DNA of 64,000 nucleotides from Acinetobacter boissieri (GCF_900096955.1 NZ_FMYL01000001.1:62001-126000); one strand, 5' to 3'. Shown: positions 40,229 through 49,018, numbered from the stretch's first letter. The notes: generated by a model not told the origin, from the sequence alone. Program-made: numbers and translations.

Positions 40229-40356
40229 TGAAATAACGGCTAAAGTATGAAAATAACAATAAAATATTTACTTTTTTTTAATATTGACCTAATAATGACA
40301 TATTAAATTTATATATAACTAGAAGTACGTGCTAAAAATATGGTCAATACATCTAT

Positions 40357-41115
40357 ATGCTAGATTATGTAAAACGCTTTAAAGATACTATTGGCGCCAC
40401 TGCAGTCATGTTTTTAAGCACGACGCTCTATGCCCATGCAGATACATCAACTGCTTTACAAGTCGGTGTAGCGGGCACTATTGACATTCAAGCCTATAAA
40501 AACAATAACTTTCCAGTCACCACATTTCCAAGCATTTTTTTTGATTCAAAATATGCCTATATTGATGGCGATGAAATTGGGCTATACGCACTACATACAG
40601 AAAAACATCAACTTAAACTCAACCTGTATTATGACAGCACAGAATTCAAACCCTCAGATGAACTCAGCCAGCTGAATAAAAGACGTCCTTCTCTCATGGC
40701 AGGGGGCAGCTATACCTACATTACCCCTTATGGCGGATTTCAAGTTTTAGCTGAGCAAGATATACAGTCTCATAGCCACGGTTATTTTGCGACCTTTGCC
40801 TATCTCGCTGAAGCACACTACAAGAAATGGACATTTTCTCCAGAGCTTGGCGTGCAATGGAACAACAAACAATACAACAACTATTACTATGGTGTTAGCA
40901 CAGCAGAAGCCGAACGTAGTCAAATCACTGCTTATACACCAAACAGTAGTTTTCAACCTTACTTTAACCTAGACATTGGTTATCAAATTAACTCACATTG
41001 GACACTCTACAGTAGCCATCAAGTCACACGCTTATCGAGACAACAGCAGCTGAGCCCCATGGTCGATAAAGTTGCTGACGTGAGTAATACCTTAGGCATT
41101 TTGTACCGATTTTAA
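40357..41115 (+). CDS. MipA/OmpV-family outer membrane protein
   Basis: A 252-residue beta-barrel protein. The signal peptide ends around LYAHA-DTS, then alternating strands typical of MipA/OmpV (GEIGLYALHTEKHQLKLNLYYD-like, present as EIGLYALHTEKHQLKLNL), the family motif YYGVSTAEAERS, and a C-terminal strand ending in Phe (LGILYRF). MipA in E. coli scaffolds murein hydrolases; most homologues have no assigned role. The gene precedes the aminotransferase operon by 82 bases on the same strand but probably has its own transcript. Confidence 0.87.
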   Translation: MLDYVKRFKDTIGATAVMFLSTTLYAHADTSTALQVGVAGTIDIQAYKNNNFPVTTFPSIFFDSKYAYIDGDEIGLYALHTEKHQLKLNLYYDSTEFKPSDELSQLNKRRPSLMAGGSYTYITPYGGFQVLAEQDIQSHSHGYFATFAYLAEAHYKKWTFSPELGVQWNNKQYNNYYYGVSTAEAERSQITAYTPNSSFQPYFNLDIGYQINSHWTLYSSHQVTRLSRQQQLSPMVDKVADVSNTLGILYRF

Positions 41116-41197
41116 ACACAACTTCTCTTTAAATATTTTATAGCGTTTAATCACAATAAAATATTAAAGACCTTTAAAGCACGATAAGGATTCACTT

Positions 41198-42577
41198 ATG
41201 GCGATTAATGAAAAACAGCTCCTTTTGGACGAAGCAAAATACTGTTCACATGGTGATACAGTACACTATGTAGAACCGCCAAAAATCTTTACTAACTGCG
41301 AAGGCAGCTATTTATATGATGACCAAAACACGCCGTACCTTGACTTACAAATGTGGTATTCAGCAGTTAACTTTGGTTATAAAAACCCAAGATTAAGCAA
41401 CCGTTTAATTGAACAAATTAACACTTTGCCACAAGTGGCAAGCCAGTACTTACACCCAACTAAAATTGAACTCAGTAAAGTCATTGCTGAAGATATTTTC
41501 AAAAAAACAGGTGAAATTGGTCGTATCCACTATAACGTGGGTGGTTCACAAGCCATTGAAGACTCACTCAAAGTGATCCGTAACTTCTGTAATGGTAAAA
41601 GCCGTATGTTTGCGTTTGAGGGCGGTTACCATGGTCGTACTTTAGGTGCATCATCAATTACGTCAAGCTACCGCTACCGTCGTCGCTATGGTCACTTTGG
41701 TGAACGTGCACACTTCATTCCGTTCCCGTATCCTTTCCGTCGTCCAAAAGGCATGACTGCTGAAGAATATGGCGACAAATGTGTTGCAGAGTTTGCTCGC
41801 CTATTTGAAACTGAATACCACGGTGTATGGGATCCAAAAGTTCGTGAAAGCGAATTTGCTGCATTCTATATGGAAACCATTCAAGGCACGGGCGGTTATG
41901 TGATTCCACCACAAAACTTCTTTAAAGGCTTGAAAAAAGTACTCGATGACCATGGTATTTTATTGGTTGTTGATGAAATTCAAATGGGCTTTTACCGTAC
42001 GGGTAAACTTTGGTCTTGGGAACACTTTGGCATTACGCCAGATGTGACTGTATTTGGTAAAGCACTGACCAATGGTCTAAACCCACTCGCAGGGATTTGG
42101 GCAAAAGAAGCACTCATTAACCCAACAACTTTCCCAGTAGGTTCAACACATTCAACATTTGCATCTAACCCACTCGGCACAGCCGTTGGTCTAGAACTTA
42201 TGACCATGTTGGCTGAAAAAGACTACGAAACACAAATTATGGAAAGTGGTGCATATTTCCTAGATGGCCTCAAAACCCTACAAAAGCAACACGTAGAAAT
42301 TGGTGATGTAGATGGTTTAGGCTTAGCACTTCGTGCAGAAATTTGTCAAACAGATGGTTTTACGCCAAACAAAGAACTCCTCGACAAAATGGTAGACATT
42401 GGCTTGTCTGGTACTTTAGAGTATCAAGGTCAAAAATGTGGTCTAGTGCTAGATGTGGGCGGTTACTACAAAAACGTGATCACATTTGCACCATCACTTG
42501 AAATTAGCCGTGCTGAAATTGATCAAGCGTTAGTACTTCTTGATCAACTCTTGGTTCGTGCTAAAAAGGAAATGTAA
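41198..42577 (+). CDS. Class III PLP-dependent aminotransferase, substrate unknown
   Basis: A 459-residue fold-type I aminotransferase of class III (ornithine/GABA/diaminobutyrate group). Visible: the N-terminal YLDLQMWYSAVNFGYKNPR. Next is the cofactor phosphate site GGSQAIEDSLK, the aromatic HGRTLGAS stack, VVDEIQMGFYRTGK (Asp259 holding the PLP pyridine nitrogen) and the Schiff-base lysine in VFGKALTNG (Lys288). It ends ELLVRAKKEM-like. It is not close to the well-known Dat or ArgD. AAGGATTCACTT precedes the ATG. It heads a three-gene operon (9 bases to the next gene). Confidence 0.9.
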   Translation: MAINEKQLLLDEAKYCSHGDTVHYVEPPKIFTNCEGSYLYDDQNTPYLDLQMWYSAVNFGYKNPRLSNRLIEQINTLPQVASQYLHPTKIELSKVIAEDIFKKTGEIGRIHYNVGGSQAIEDSLKVIRNFCNGKSRMFAFEGGYHGRTLGASSITSSYRYRRRYGHFGERAHFIPFPYPFRRPKGMTAEEYGDKCVAEFARLFETEYHGVWDPKVRESEFAAFYMETIQGTGGYVIPPQNFFKGLKKVLDDHGILLVVDEIQMGFYRTGKLWSWEHFGITPDVTVFGKALTNGLNPLAGIWAKEALINPTTFPVGSTHSTFASNPLGTAVGLELMTMLAEKDYETQIMESGAYFLDGLKTLQKQHVEIGDVDGLGLALRAEICQTDGFTPNKELLDKMVDIGLSGTLEYQGQKCGLVLDVGGYYKNVITFAPSLEISRAEIDQALVLLDQLLVRAKKEM

Positions 42578-42586
42578 AACCGACTT

Positions 42587-43642
42587 ATGGACAATGGTTT
42601 TAATCATGTAGAGCCCAAATGTCTCGTGGATGCTTTCTTAAAGCATCCACCACATACATTTAAAGCCTGTGCGCTAGATGCATCTTTTTATGCATTTAGC
42701 ACTCAATTCAATTTACTTACCACACTTGATACCCCACTGCGTAAAAAAATACAGTCTTTACTTGGGTACAAATATTGGCAAAGCCTAGTTGAATTTCCAA
42801 CACAATTTATTGGTACAACTGTTACCGAATACACCCCTTTGCCTGAGCAACATACCGCCCAGCAACTGCTAGAACGCATACAACCTCACTGTAAACAACA
42901 CAGCCTAACCATTATTAAAGATTTACCTCTACAGTCCCCCTTACTCCCTGCAAAAGACAATTTATTTAGCCAACAACTTATACAAGAAGCACAAAAACAA
43001 GGTTTTTTGGCAGTAGAAGGACAAGCTCTAGCTTATGTCAAAATAGATTTTTTCGACCAAGAGGACTTTTTAAGTCGTTTTTCAAAAAGTAGACGTAAAA
43101 ATTTTAAAAGAAAACTCAAACATTTAGATGAATTACATATTGATGTAAAACATACAGGTGATGAATATTTCAACAACCCAGACACGCTCAAACAGCTGTA
43201 TGCTTTATACCTAGAAGTTTACCAACAAAGTGATATTCACTTCGACTTGCTCAGTCTTGAATTTTTCACAACAATTTTACAAGAACACAGCCAAAATGGC
43301 CGTGTATTTATGTATTGGAAAGAACAGGTATTGGTAGGTTACAATATTTGTTACATTCATAACAATGCGTTAATTGATAAATATATTGGGCTAAACTATT
43401 CCCTTGCGCTCGATTACAACTTATATTTCATCAGTTGGTTTGTAAATTTAGACTATGCCAAATCAAATGCACTCGACTTTTACGTTGCAGGTTGGACAGA
43501 CCCTGAAGTCAAAGCACAGCTAGGTGCACAATTTACATTTACACAACACCTTGTATGGGTAAAATCACCCATGCTTCGCTTTATACTAAAGAAATTCAGA
43601 CATTTATTTGAGTCAGATGCCCATTGGCATCAACAGCAATAG
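42587..43642 (+). CDS. FemAB/GNAT-like acyltransferase
   Basis: A 351-residue protein whose C-terminal half has the GNAT/FemAB-like acyltransferase fold (BioF2/Acetyltransf_6 type). It has FLSRFSKSRRKNFKRKLKHL, the strand-helix of the family, then GRVFMYWKEQVLVGYNICY and DFYVAGWTDPEVKAQLGAQ. The N-terminal 130 residues are less conserved. Relatives transfer amino acids or acyl groups to peptidoglycan, lipids or peptides. The acceptor is unknown. It lies between an aminotransferase and a ureohydrolase-like gene, probably in one transcript. Confidence 0.78.
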   Translation: MDNGFNHVEPKCLVDAFLKHPPHTFKACALDASFYAFSTQFNLLTTLDTPLRKKIQSLLGYKYWQSLVEFPTQFIGTTVTEYTPLPEQHTAQQLLERIQPHCKQHSLTIIKDLPLQSPLLPAKDNLFSQQLIQEAQKQGFLAVEGQALAYVKIDFFDQEDFLSRFSKSRRKNFKRKLKHLDELHIDVKHTGDEYFNNPDTLKQLYALYLEVYQQSDIHFDLLSLEFFTTILQEHSQNGRVFMYWKEQVLVGYNICYIHNNALIDKYIGLNYSLALDYNLYFISWFVNLDYAKSNALDFYVAGWTDPEVKAQLGAQFTFTQHLVWVKSPMLRFILKKFRHLFESDAHWHQQQ

Positions 43643-43653
43643 ACATAGGGCCA

Positions 43654-44544
43654 ATGACCGTGACCAGACCACCTGTTATTTTAAATTTTGATGACTCCTC
43701 GGCTCAACCCAACAATACTTGGCAACGTATTGCATTACAATCATGGCAAGAAAAAATTCGCTTTGGTTGTAAATGGCATGACTTTAAACAGTTAGAAGCA
43801 CATTTAGCAACCCAACTTCCTGCACCTGCTCAGCAAGGATGTGCCTTACTCGGCAGTGGTGATTACCATCATTTAAGTTATTTACTGCTCTCTCGTTTAA
43901 AGCAAGACGAACCCATTCACCTTGTAGTCTGTGACAATCACCCAGATAACATGCGCTATCCTTTTGGTATTCATTGTGGCTCATGGGTCTACTGGGCAAG
44001 CCAGTTACCACATGTTGCACGCATAGATGTTTTAGGGATTAGTTCAAATGATATTGGCTTGAGCCACGCTTGGGAAAACCATTGGTCACCGCTCAAAAAA
44101 GGCAAACTCCACTATTGGAGTGTACAGCAAGATGCCAGTTGGCTTAAACACATTGGTGCCAAGCATGCTGCACGTAATTTTGCTTTCCCAGATGTACTGA
44201 TGGCTGAGTTTTTAGATACACTACAGACGGTCAATTTACCTGTTTATTTATCCATTGATAAAGATATTTTGTCGAAAGACGTGGTGAAAACCAATTGGGA
44301 TCAAGGTCAGTTTTTAGAACAGCATTTACATACACTCATTGATGCATGTGCAGGACGTTTAATGGGTGCAGACATTACAGGTGATATTTCTTTATATCAA
44401 TATAAGCAATGGTTTAAAGCGTTTTTAAGCAAGCTAGATGCACAAGAATACATGCCTGAAGCCCAGCTAGATCTATGGCAAAATCAACAACAATCTCTGA
44501 ATGACCGACTCATTGAGCGTATGAATACTGCTTGGCGAGAGTAA
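43654..44544 (+). CDS. Arginase/agmatinase-fold ureohydrolase-like protein
   Basis: A 296-residue protein with a divergent ureohydrolase fold. The six metal ligands of arginase can be placed: His in GSGDYHH (72/73), DNHPD (Asp94, His96, Asp98) and SIDKD (Asp202, Asp204). The substrate loop and the usual GGxEP near the C-terminus are replaced by GADITGDIS. It may therefore hydrolyse another guanidino, formimino or amide compound. The ATG at 43654 is chosen over an in-frame TTG 30 bases upstream that would overlap the acyltransferase gene. It converges on the transporter pair with one base between. Confidence 0.82.
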   Translation: MTVTRPPVILNFDDSSAQPNNTWQRIALQSWQEKIRFGCKWHDFKQLEAHLATQLPAPAQQGCALLGSGDYHHLSYLLLSRLKQDEPIHLVVCDNHPDNMRYPFGIHCGSWVYWASQLPHVARIDVLGISSNDIGLSHAWENHWSPLKKGKLHYWSVQQDASWLKHIGAKHAARNFAFPDVLMAEFLDTLQTVNLPVYLSIDKDILSKDVVKTNWDQGQFLEQHLHTLIDACAGRLMGADITGDISLYQYKQWFKAFLSKLDAQEYMPEAQLDLWQNQQQSLNDRLIERMNTAWRE

Positions 44545-44545
44545 G

Positions 44546-44935
44546 TCATTGCTGTTGTTGCTTATAAATTTCAGCCTCACCTTTCGCTAAAAACAGCACA
44601 CCAATCACAATCAGAGCCATACCACAGACTTTAAATACTGTGAGTGGCTCGTTAAACAACCAAACCGATAACAATGTAACACTAATCAATTCAATATGTG
44701 ATGCTGCGACTGCTGGCCCTATTGGTGCTTTTTCCAGTAGAGTCATCCATGTAAAAAATGAACCAATGTAGCCAATAAGTGCACCATAGATCCAAACATT
44801 ACCAAACACTCGTGCCAACCATGGTAAATCAAAAGTGAGTGGTAATGCATGATTTGATGCAAGCTTGAAACTAATCTGAGCCAATGTATCAAATAGCATC
44901 AGCACAGAAAAACCGACTAAATAAAACAATCTCAT
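44546..44935 (-). CDS. Four-helix DMT/SMR-type transporter half, second of a pair
   Basis: A 129-residue membrane protein with four helices (MRLFYLVGFSVLMLF, WIYGALIGYIGSFFTWM and FKVCGMALIVIGVLFL among them). The helix-3 segment PIGPAVAASHIELISVT carries the small residues of drug/metabolite transporter halves. It resembles SMR proteins and ArnE/ArnF lipid-flippase subunits more than full EamA proteins. Its start overlaps the stop of the partner gene by four bases. Paired halves of this sort usually work as heterodimers. The C-terminus is extended with EAEIYKQQQQ. Confidence 0.82.
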   Translation of the reverse strand: MRLFYLVGFSVLMLFDTLAQISFKLASNHALPLTFDLPWLARVFGNVWIYGALIGYIGSFFTWMTLLEKAPIGPAVAASHIELISVTLLSVWLFNEPLTVFKVCGMALIVIGVLFLAKGEAEIYKQQQQ

Positions 44936-45291
44936 AAGCCTAACCCAATGACGGCAACGCCTGCACTAATAAATAACACACCAATTAAGCGTTCTTTGGT
45001 CAGCTGTTCTTTAAAAAATAAGCGTCCTGCAATCATAATTACCACAATATTAATACAGCCAAGCATGACTCCATCAGATAAAGGAACCAGTGATAAAAAA
45101 GCAAGCCACACGACAAATTCAATCAAATAACAAGTAACACCAAACCACAGCATTGGCATTTTCGCAAAAGCCAACCAGCGTGCTTTACCTTCATACTCTA
45201 AACCTTTGATTGCCAAAGCTTTAAATGCCAACTGCCCGACTGTATCTACTGCAATCGTAAACATCCAAACCATGACCACTAAAGCATTCAT
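44932..45291 (-). CDS. Four-helix DMT/SMR-type transporter half, first of a pair
   Basis: A 119-residue, four-helix membrane protein (MNALVVMVWMFTIAVDT, WFGVTCYLIEFVVWLAF, GCINIVVIMIAGRLFF, GVLFISAGVAVIGLGL). It is paired with the next gene with overlapping ATGA. The VDTVGQLAFKALAIK in helix 1 replaces the conserved glutamate of classical SMR drug exporters, so it is not a simple EmrE. A two-component exporter or lipid flippase for the product of the neighbouring genes is my inference. Confidence 0.82.
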   Translation of the reverse strand: MNALVVMVWMFTIAVDTVGQLAFKALAIKGLEYEGKARWLAFAKMPMLWFGVTCYLIEFVVWLAFLSLVPLSDGVMLGCINIVVIMIAGRLFFKEQLTKERLIGVLFISAGVAVIGLGL

Positions 45292-45300
45292 ATAGGTATC

Positions 45301-46113
45301 CTATGCTTGCGCATACTGTGCAATAAATGCCAAAGAGTCTGTAATCACTTGTTCACGATCATTATCGATTGTAATCATATGATAACTTTTTTTAAGCCAA
45401 ACTAATTGTTTCGGCCCTTGAACTTGATCATAAATGAGTTGGCTATTTTTACGGTGTGCAATATCATCATCATACGCATGTATGAGCAAGCATGGCGCAG
45501 TAATTGCAGATAGATTTTTTCGAACGACTTTAGAAAGACATTGCAATTGATACAATGAATGCCACGGATTACCAGGTAATCCTGCTTCACTGCTGTCGCC
45601 GTGTTGCATTGAATGTACTATGCGCTGTCTGAGTTTTTCATTATAAATTCCAAACGGTTCAGCTTCATCAAACGTTAGATTTCTAAAGATATTTAACTTA
45701 TATACAATAGGTAGAAGAATCGGGGCTGCAAATTTTGACCACAGTGGCACACTCCAACCATCATATTTAAATGTAGGGCTGTAGCTCATTACACCACTAA
45801 CACGATGCTCAGTGGCATAATTCAGTGCCAGTAGTGCCCCCATAGACAAACCTGCCACAAAAACATGGTCAACATGTTGTTTGAGTTGCTCTGCAGCATC
45901 ACATACACTTTTGTACCAATCTTGCCATGTCGTATTTACGAGGTCTTCAACCGTACCACAATGCCCTGCAAGCTGTAACGCCATTACAGTATAACCTTTT
46001 TGATGAAAACGGCGTGCGAGACCACGCATTTCATTCGGCGTACCTGTAAGCCCATGAATCAATAAAATACCTGTGCGGTTTCCTTCAAGTAAGAAAGAAT
46101 GGTCGGCTATCAT
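45301..46113 (-). CDS. Alpha/beta hydrolase, carboxylesterase/monoacylglycerol-lipase type
   Basis: A 270-residue serine hydrolase. The oxyanion hole is LLIHGLTGTPNEMRG, the nucleophile elbow GLSMGALL gives Ser90, and the Asp and His lie in AYDDDIAHRKNS and KSYHMITIDNDRE. The layout is that of Est30/YvaK carboxylesterases and bacterial monoacylglycerol lipases. No signal peptide, so cytosolic. Translationally coupled to the upstream HAD phosphatase (four-base overlap) and nine bases before the transporter pair. Confidence 0.88.
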   Translation of the reverse strand: MIADHSFLLEGNRTGILLIHGLTGTPNEMRGLARRFHQKGYTVMALQLAGHCGTVEDLVNTTWQDWYKSVCDAAEQLKQHVDHVFVAGLSMGALLALNYATEHRVSGVMSYSPTFKYDGWSVPLWSKFAAPILLPIVYKLNIFRNLTFDEAEPFGIYNEKLRQRIVHSMQHGDSSEAGLPGNPWHSLYQLQCLSKVVRKNLSAITAPCLLIHAYDDDIAHRKNSQLIYDQVQGPKQLVWLKKSYHMITIDNDREQVITDSLAFIAQYAQA

Positions 46114-46811
46114 AAACGAACCTTCGTGAGGGTTTGTGAATGTACAAACTGACCAAGAGAAGCATTAATTTCATCGAAACGATTAAATTCAACATGGCTA
46201 ATTTTGTTTTTTTGGCAGTGTTTCAATAACGACGTTTTTGCATACACATAATCTGCACGTTCAGATAAGCAAAAATCTGAGCGACCATCACCAATTAAAA
46301 TCGTTTTGTATTGTTGGTGTTGTTTCGATACTTTACATTTGCACGTTCCAGACTGTGAGTTACATGCTTTACTGGCATTGGGGAACGCCAATTGCCAACG
46401 TGTGTCACTCACTTGCTGTAACTGGTTTGCAATCACAGGGACATGCATTAAATTGTATTTCGCTAAAATATAACGAATCACTTGGTCTAGACCATCACTT
46501 ACAATCGTTAATGGGATGCCATAGTATTTGGTCAGCTTTACAAACTCTAGAAAACCTTCGTCTATCTTAATATTTTGTACAAAGGCTTCTAAGTCTTTTT
46601 TACTTACATTCAGCAATGCAATTTGGCGTTGCATACACTCTTTAGAGCCAATTTTTCCTTGCTCCCACAGTTCTTCTACCTCTTGCCAACCATCATCAGC
46701 AAAATGTTCAAGCAATTCATCTGTGGTATCTTGCAAACTAATCGTACCATCGAAATCACACAGGATTTTCCAATTGTTTTTTCGATACTGTTCAACATTC
46801 ATCAAAAGCAT
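46110..46811 (-). CDS. MtnX-like HAD-IB family phosphatase
   Basis: A 233-residue haloacid-dehalogenase phosphatase. Motif I is ILCDFDGTISLQDTTDELL (catalytic Asp19 and Asp21), motif II IVSDGLDQV, and motif IV ILIGDGRSDFCLS. A cysteine-rich stretch in the middle (CNSQSGTCKCK) is shared by the MtnX/phosphoserine-phosphatase-like subgroup. True MtnX acts in methionine salvage, but none of the other salvage genes is here, so the substrate is open. An in-frame ATG at 46802 is an alternative start. It is the first gene of the minus-strand operon. Confidence 0.85.
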   Translation of the reverse strand: MLLMNVEQYRKNNWKILCDFDGTISLQDTTDELLEHFADDGWQEVEELWEQGKIGSKECMQRQIALLNVSKKDLEAFVQNIKIDEGFLEFVKLTKYYGIPLTIVSDGLDQVIRYILAKYNLMHVPVIANQLQQVSDTRWQLAFPNASKACNSQSGTCKCKVSKQHQQYKTILIGDGRSDFCLSERADYVYAKTSLLKHCQKNKISHVEFNRFDEINASLGQFVHSQTLTKVRL

Positions 46812-46905
46812 ATTATCGGCTCTATAGATTTCTTAGAAGCGACCTAATCATTTCGTAATAGTTTAGGCTTTTATAGTATAGCGATGATTTATTAAGTTAC
46901 GCTTA

Positions 46906-46940
46906 TATTTTGTTAAATATGTGCGTAAATTAACAAAATA
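46906..46940. repeat. 11-bp inverted repeat in the divergent promoter region
   Basis: TATTTTGTTAA / TTAACAAAATA, spacer 13 bases, lies in the 262-base gap between the HAD phosphatase gene (minus) and pheC (plus). The position suits an operator for one or both promoters; no named regulator box fits. Confidence 0.4.
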
Positions 46941-47073
46941 AGTGGCTTTTAGACCCTATCAGGCGAGTACTTGTATTCATAAACGAGATTTACAATCATC
47001 TAAATGGTCTAAAAATTGCTTTATTATATATTAAAAATGAGTATGTATAAAAACTCAAATAAAGGATGGGTCG

Positions 47074-47832
47074 ATGAAATTTATTTTTGTACTGGGTATT
47101 GTGGCTTTAGCAACTACACAAGTGTACGCAGAATCACGTTTAGAAAGTATTACTCACAAGGGGCAGCTTGATGTATGCACAACAGGGGATTATAAGCCTT
47201 ATAGTTTTTTAAAAGCAGATGGCCAATACGAAGGCACAGACATTTCTATGGCTGAGTCTTTAGCTCAAAGTTTAGGGGTTAAAACTCACTATATCAAATC
47301 GACTTGGAAAACCATAACACCTGATCTAGTGGCAGGAAAGTGTGATATTGCAATGGGAGGCATTTCAGTCACCTTGGCTAGACAGCGGCAAGTCTTTTTT
47401 AGTCATCGCATTGATATCGATGGCAAAGTACCATTTGTACGTTGTAATGACAGCCAAAAATATCAGACAGTTGAACAAATCAACACACCTTCTGTACGTG
47501 TGATTGAACCTACAGGGGGCACCAACGAAGCCTTTGCTCGAAAATATCTGCCAAATAGCAAGCTAACACTCAGCCAAGATAACTTAGGAATTTTTCAACA
47601 ATTGGCCGATAACAAAGCCGATGTCATGATTACAGAAGCCTCAGAAGCACTGTATCAGAAAAAACACTATCCGACTTTATGCGCTATAAATACAGATAAA
47701 CCTTTGCAGTATGGTGAAAAATCATACATGCTTCCCATCAATGATATGGCTTGGAAGCTATATGTAGATCAATGGCTTCATCTTGCTCAAGAAACTGGAG
47801 AATATCAAAAAATTCTCAATACTTGGTTTTAA
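47074..47832 (+). CDS. pheC: Periplasmic cyclohexadienyl dehydratase (PheC)
   Basis: Converts prephenate or arogenate to phenylpyruvate or phenylalanine. The 252-residue product has a signal peptide (cleavage near VYA-ESR) and a solute-binding-protein fold. From memory it matches Pseudomonas PheC closely: CTTGDYKPYSFLKADG, GGISVTLARQRQVFFS, EPTGGTNEAFARKYLP, MITEASEALY (catalytic Glu, about 191) and YVDQWLHLAQETG. It could instead be read as an amino-acid-binding ABC protein. No permease genes lie nearby, which supports the enzyme call. AAAGGATGG precedes the ATG. Confidence 0.8.
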   Translation: MKFIFVLGIVALATTQVYAESRLESITHKGQLDVCTTGDYKPYSFLKADGQYEGTDISMAESLAQSLGVKTHYIKSTWKTITPDLVAGKCDIAMGGISVTLARQRQVFFSHRIDIDGKVPFVRCNDSQKYQTVEQINTPSVRVIEPTGGTNEAFARKYLPNSKLTLSQDNLGIFQQLADNKADVMITEASEALYQKKHYPTLCAINTDKPLQYGEKSYMLPINDMAWKLYVDQWLHLAQETGEYQKILNTWF

Positions 47833-47840
47833 ACCACTCT

Positions 47841-47877
47841 ATACCCATGATGAGAAAGATGTTCCCTTCATGGGTAT
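47841..47877. terminator. Hairpin between pheC and the HAD gene
   Basis: ATACCCATGA / TCATGGGTAT, 10-bp perfect arms with a 17-base loop, in the 50-base gap between convergent stops. It is followed by TTTAAATT, so it is a probable shared terminator of moderate strength. Confidence 0.55.
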
Positions 47878-47882
47878 TTAAA

Positions 47883-48731
47883 TTAGCAAAGCCCAGCCAG
47901 TTTTGTAGACAGCTGTGCATCGGACTCACTGTTTAAAACAGCATCAAGTACATCAAGTACAGCTTCTTTTTCATTGTGGCCAACTACATAATCTGCCACT
48001 TGCTTTAATTCTGGTATGGCGTTGTCCATCGCTATGCCAAATTTTGCCATTTTTACCATTTCAATGTCATTATTGTTATCGCCAATGACTAACGTTTCTT
48101 CTGCAGTCACATTCCAACGCTGCTGCAAAAAGCTTAAGCCAAAGGCTTTATGTTGGTTGGGTATAATTAAGTCAATAAAGCCAAAGCCACTCGATACCAT
48201 TTTAACTTGGTTGTTTTTAATATATGACTTTTGATTCAGTGCATGAGTTAACTCATCAAAGTCATAGTTACTGGTATTAATGGTAATTTTGCAGACCAAA
48301 TCATCGACTTGCAATAAGTCTTCTACACAAAAGAGTCGTTTAAAGTACTTATTGAGTTTAGGCATATTTTCAGCAGGTGTTTGCTCATCTACATAAGCAC
48401 CCTCTTTACCACATAAAATAACACCTTCTGCATAATCCACCATCAGATCAGCAAGCATGACTTTCGCCACTTGAGGGTCAAAGTGAGCAAAGTTTATTTC
48501 TGTTGTACCATCAACAACAAAAGCACCATTTTCTGATACATAGCCAATTTCATCTTGAATTTCAGAAAAATAGTTTTTTAGGGTATAAAGTTGGTTACCA
48601 CTTGCAGCAACAAAATGTATACCCTGTTGCTTGAGTTGCGAGAACTGCTTTGAAAAACGCTGCTTGTTGTACTGTTTTTCTCCATTTAAAAATGTACCGT
48701 CCATATCTACAGCGATGAGTCTAACTGGCAT
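47883..48731 (-). CDS. Cof-type HAD-IIB sugar/nucleotide phosphatase
   Basis: A 282-residue cytosolic phosphatase of the Cof/YidA group. Motif I is IAVDMDGTFLN, motif II FVAASGNQ, the cap follows (about 85-190), and motif IV is LVIGDNNNDIEMVKMAKFGIAMDNA. Such enzymes dephosphorylate sugar phosphates or FMN-like substrates with low specificity; the substrate is unknown. It is a single gene converging on pheC. Confidence 0.9.
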   Translation of the reverse strand: MPVRLIAVDMDGTFLNGEKQYNKQRFSKQFSQLKQQGIHFVAASGNQLYTLKNYFSEIQDEIGYVSENGAFVVDGTTEINFAHFDPQVAKVMLADLMVDYAEGVILCGKEGAYVDEQTPAENMPKLNKYFKRLFCVEDLLQVDDLVCKITINTSNYDFDELTHALNQKSYIKNNQVKMVSSGFGFIDLIIPNQHKAFGLSFLQQRWNVTAEETLVIGDNNNDIEMVKMAKFGIAMDNAIPELKQVADYVVGHNEKEAVLDVLDAVLNSESDAQLSTKLAGLC

Positions 48732-48960
48732 TTTTTACCTCGCATGGGATCAATATTACATCACCATTATTTATCGTACTTAGTTTATTTCGTTGAAATT
48801 ATCTTAGCAAAATATGACACCGTGATGAAGAAAAAGCCACGATATATTACAAAAATTTAAGTAAATCTCAATAGTCTATATTTTCCTAATATAAATTTTT
48901 ATTTTCAATACGAAAGCCTTTTATAACAACCTTTCATTAAATGATTAATTAAAGGCAATT

Positions 48961-48979
48961 GATAATTACTTTCATTTGT
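48961..48979. promoter_or_regulatory. Candidate Fur box upstream of the TonB receptor gene
   Basis: GATAATTACTTTCATTTGT matches the 19-base Fur consensus at about 12 positions by eye, including the whole first hexamer GATAAT and the CATT core. It lies 40 bases before the ATG of an iron-siderophore receptor, as expected for iron repression. Confidence 0.5.
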
Positions 48980-49018
48980 ATAAACTACAGTTACATTTAT
49001 TCACACTCTATTTTAATT

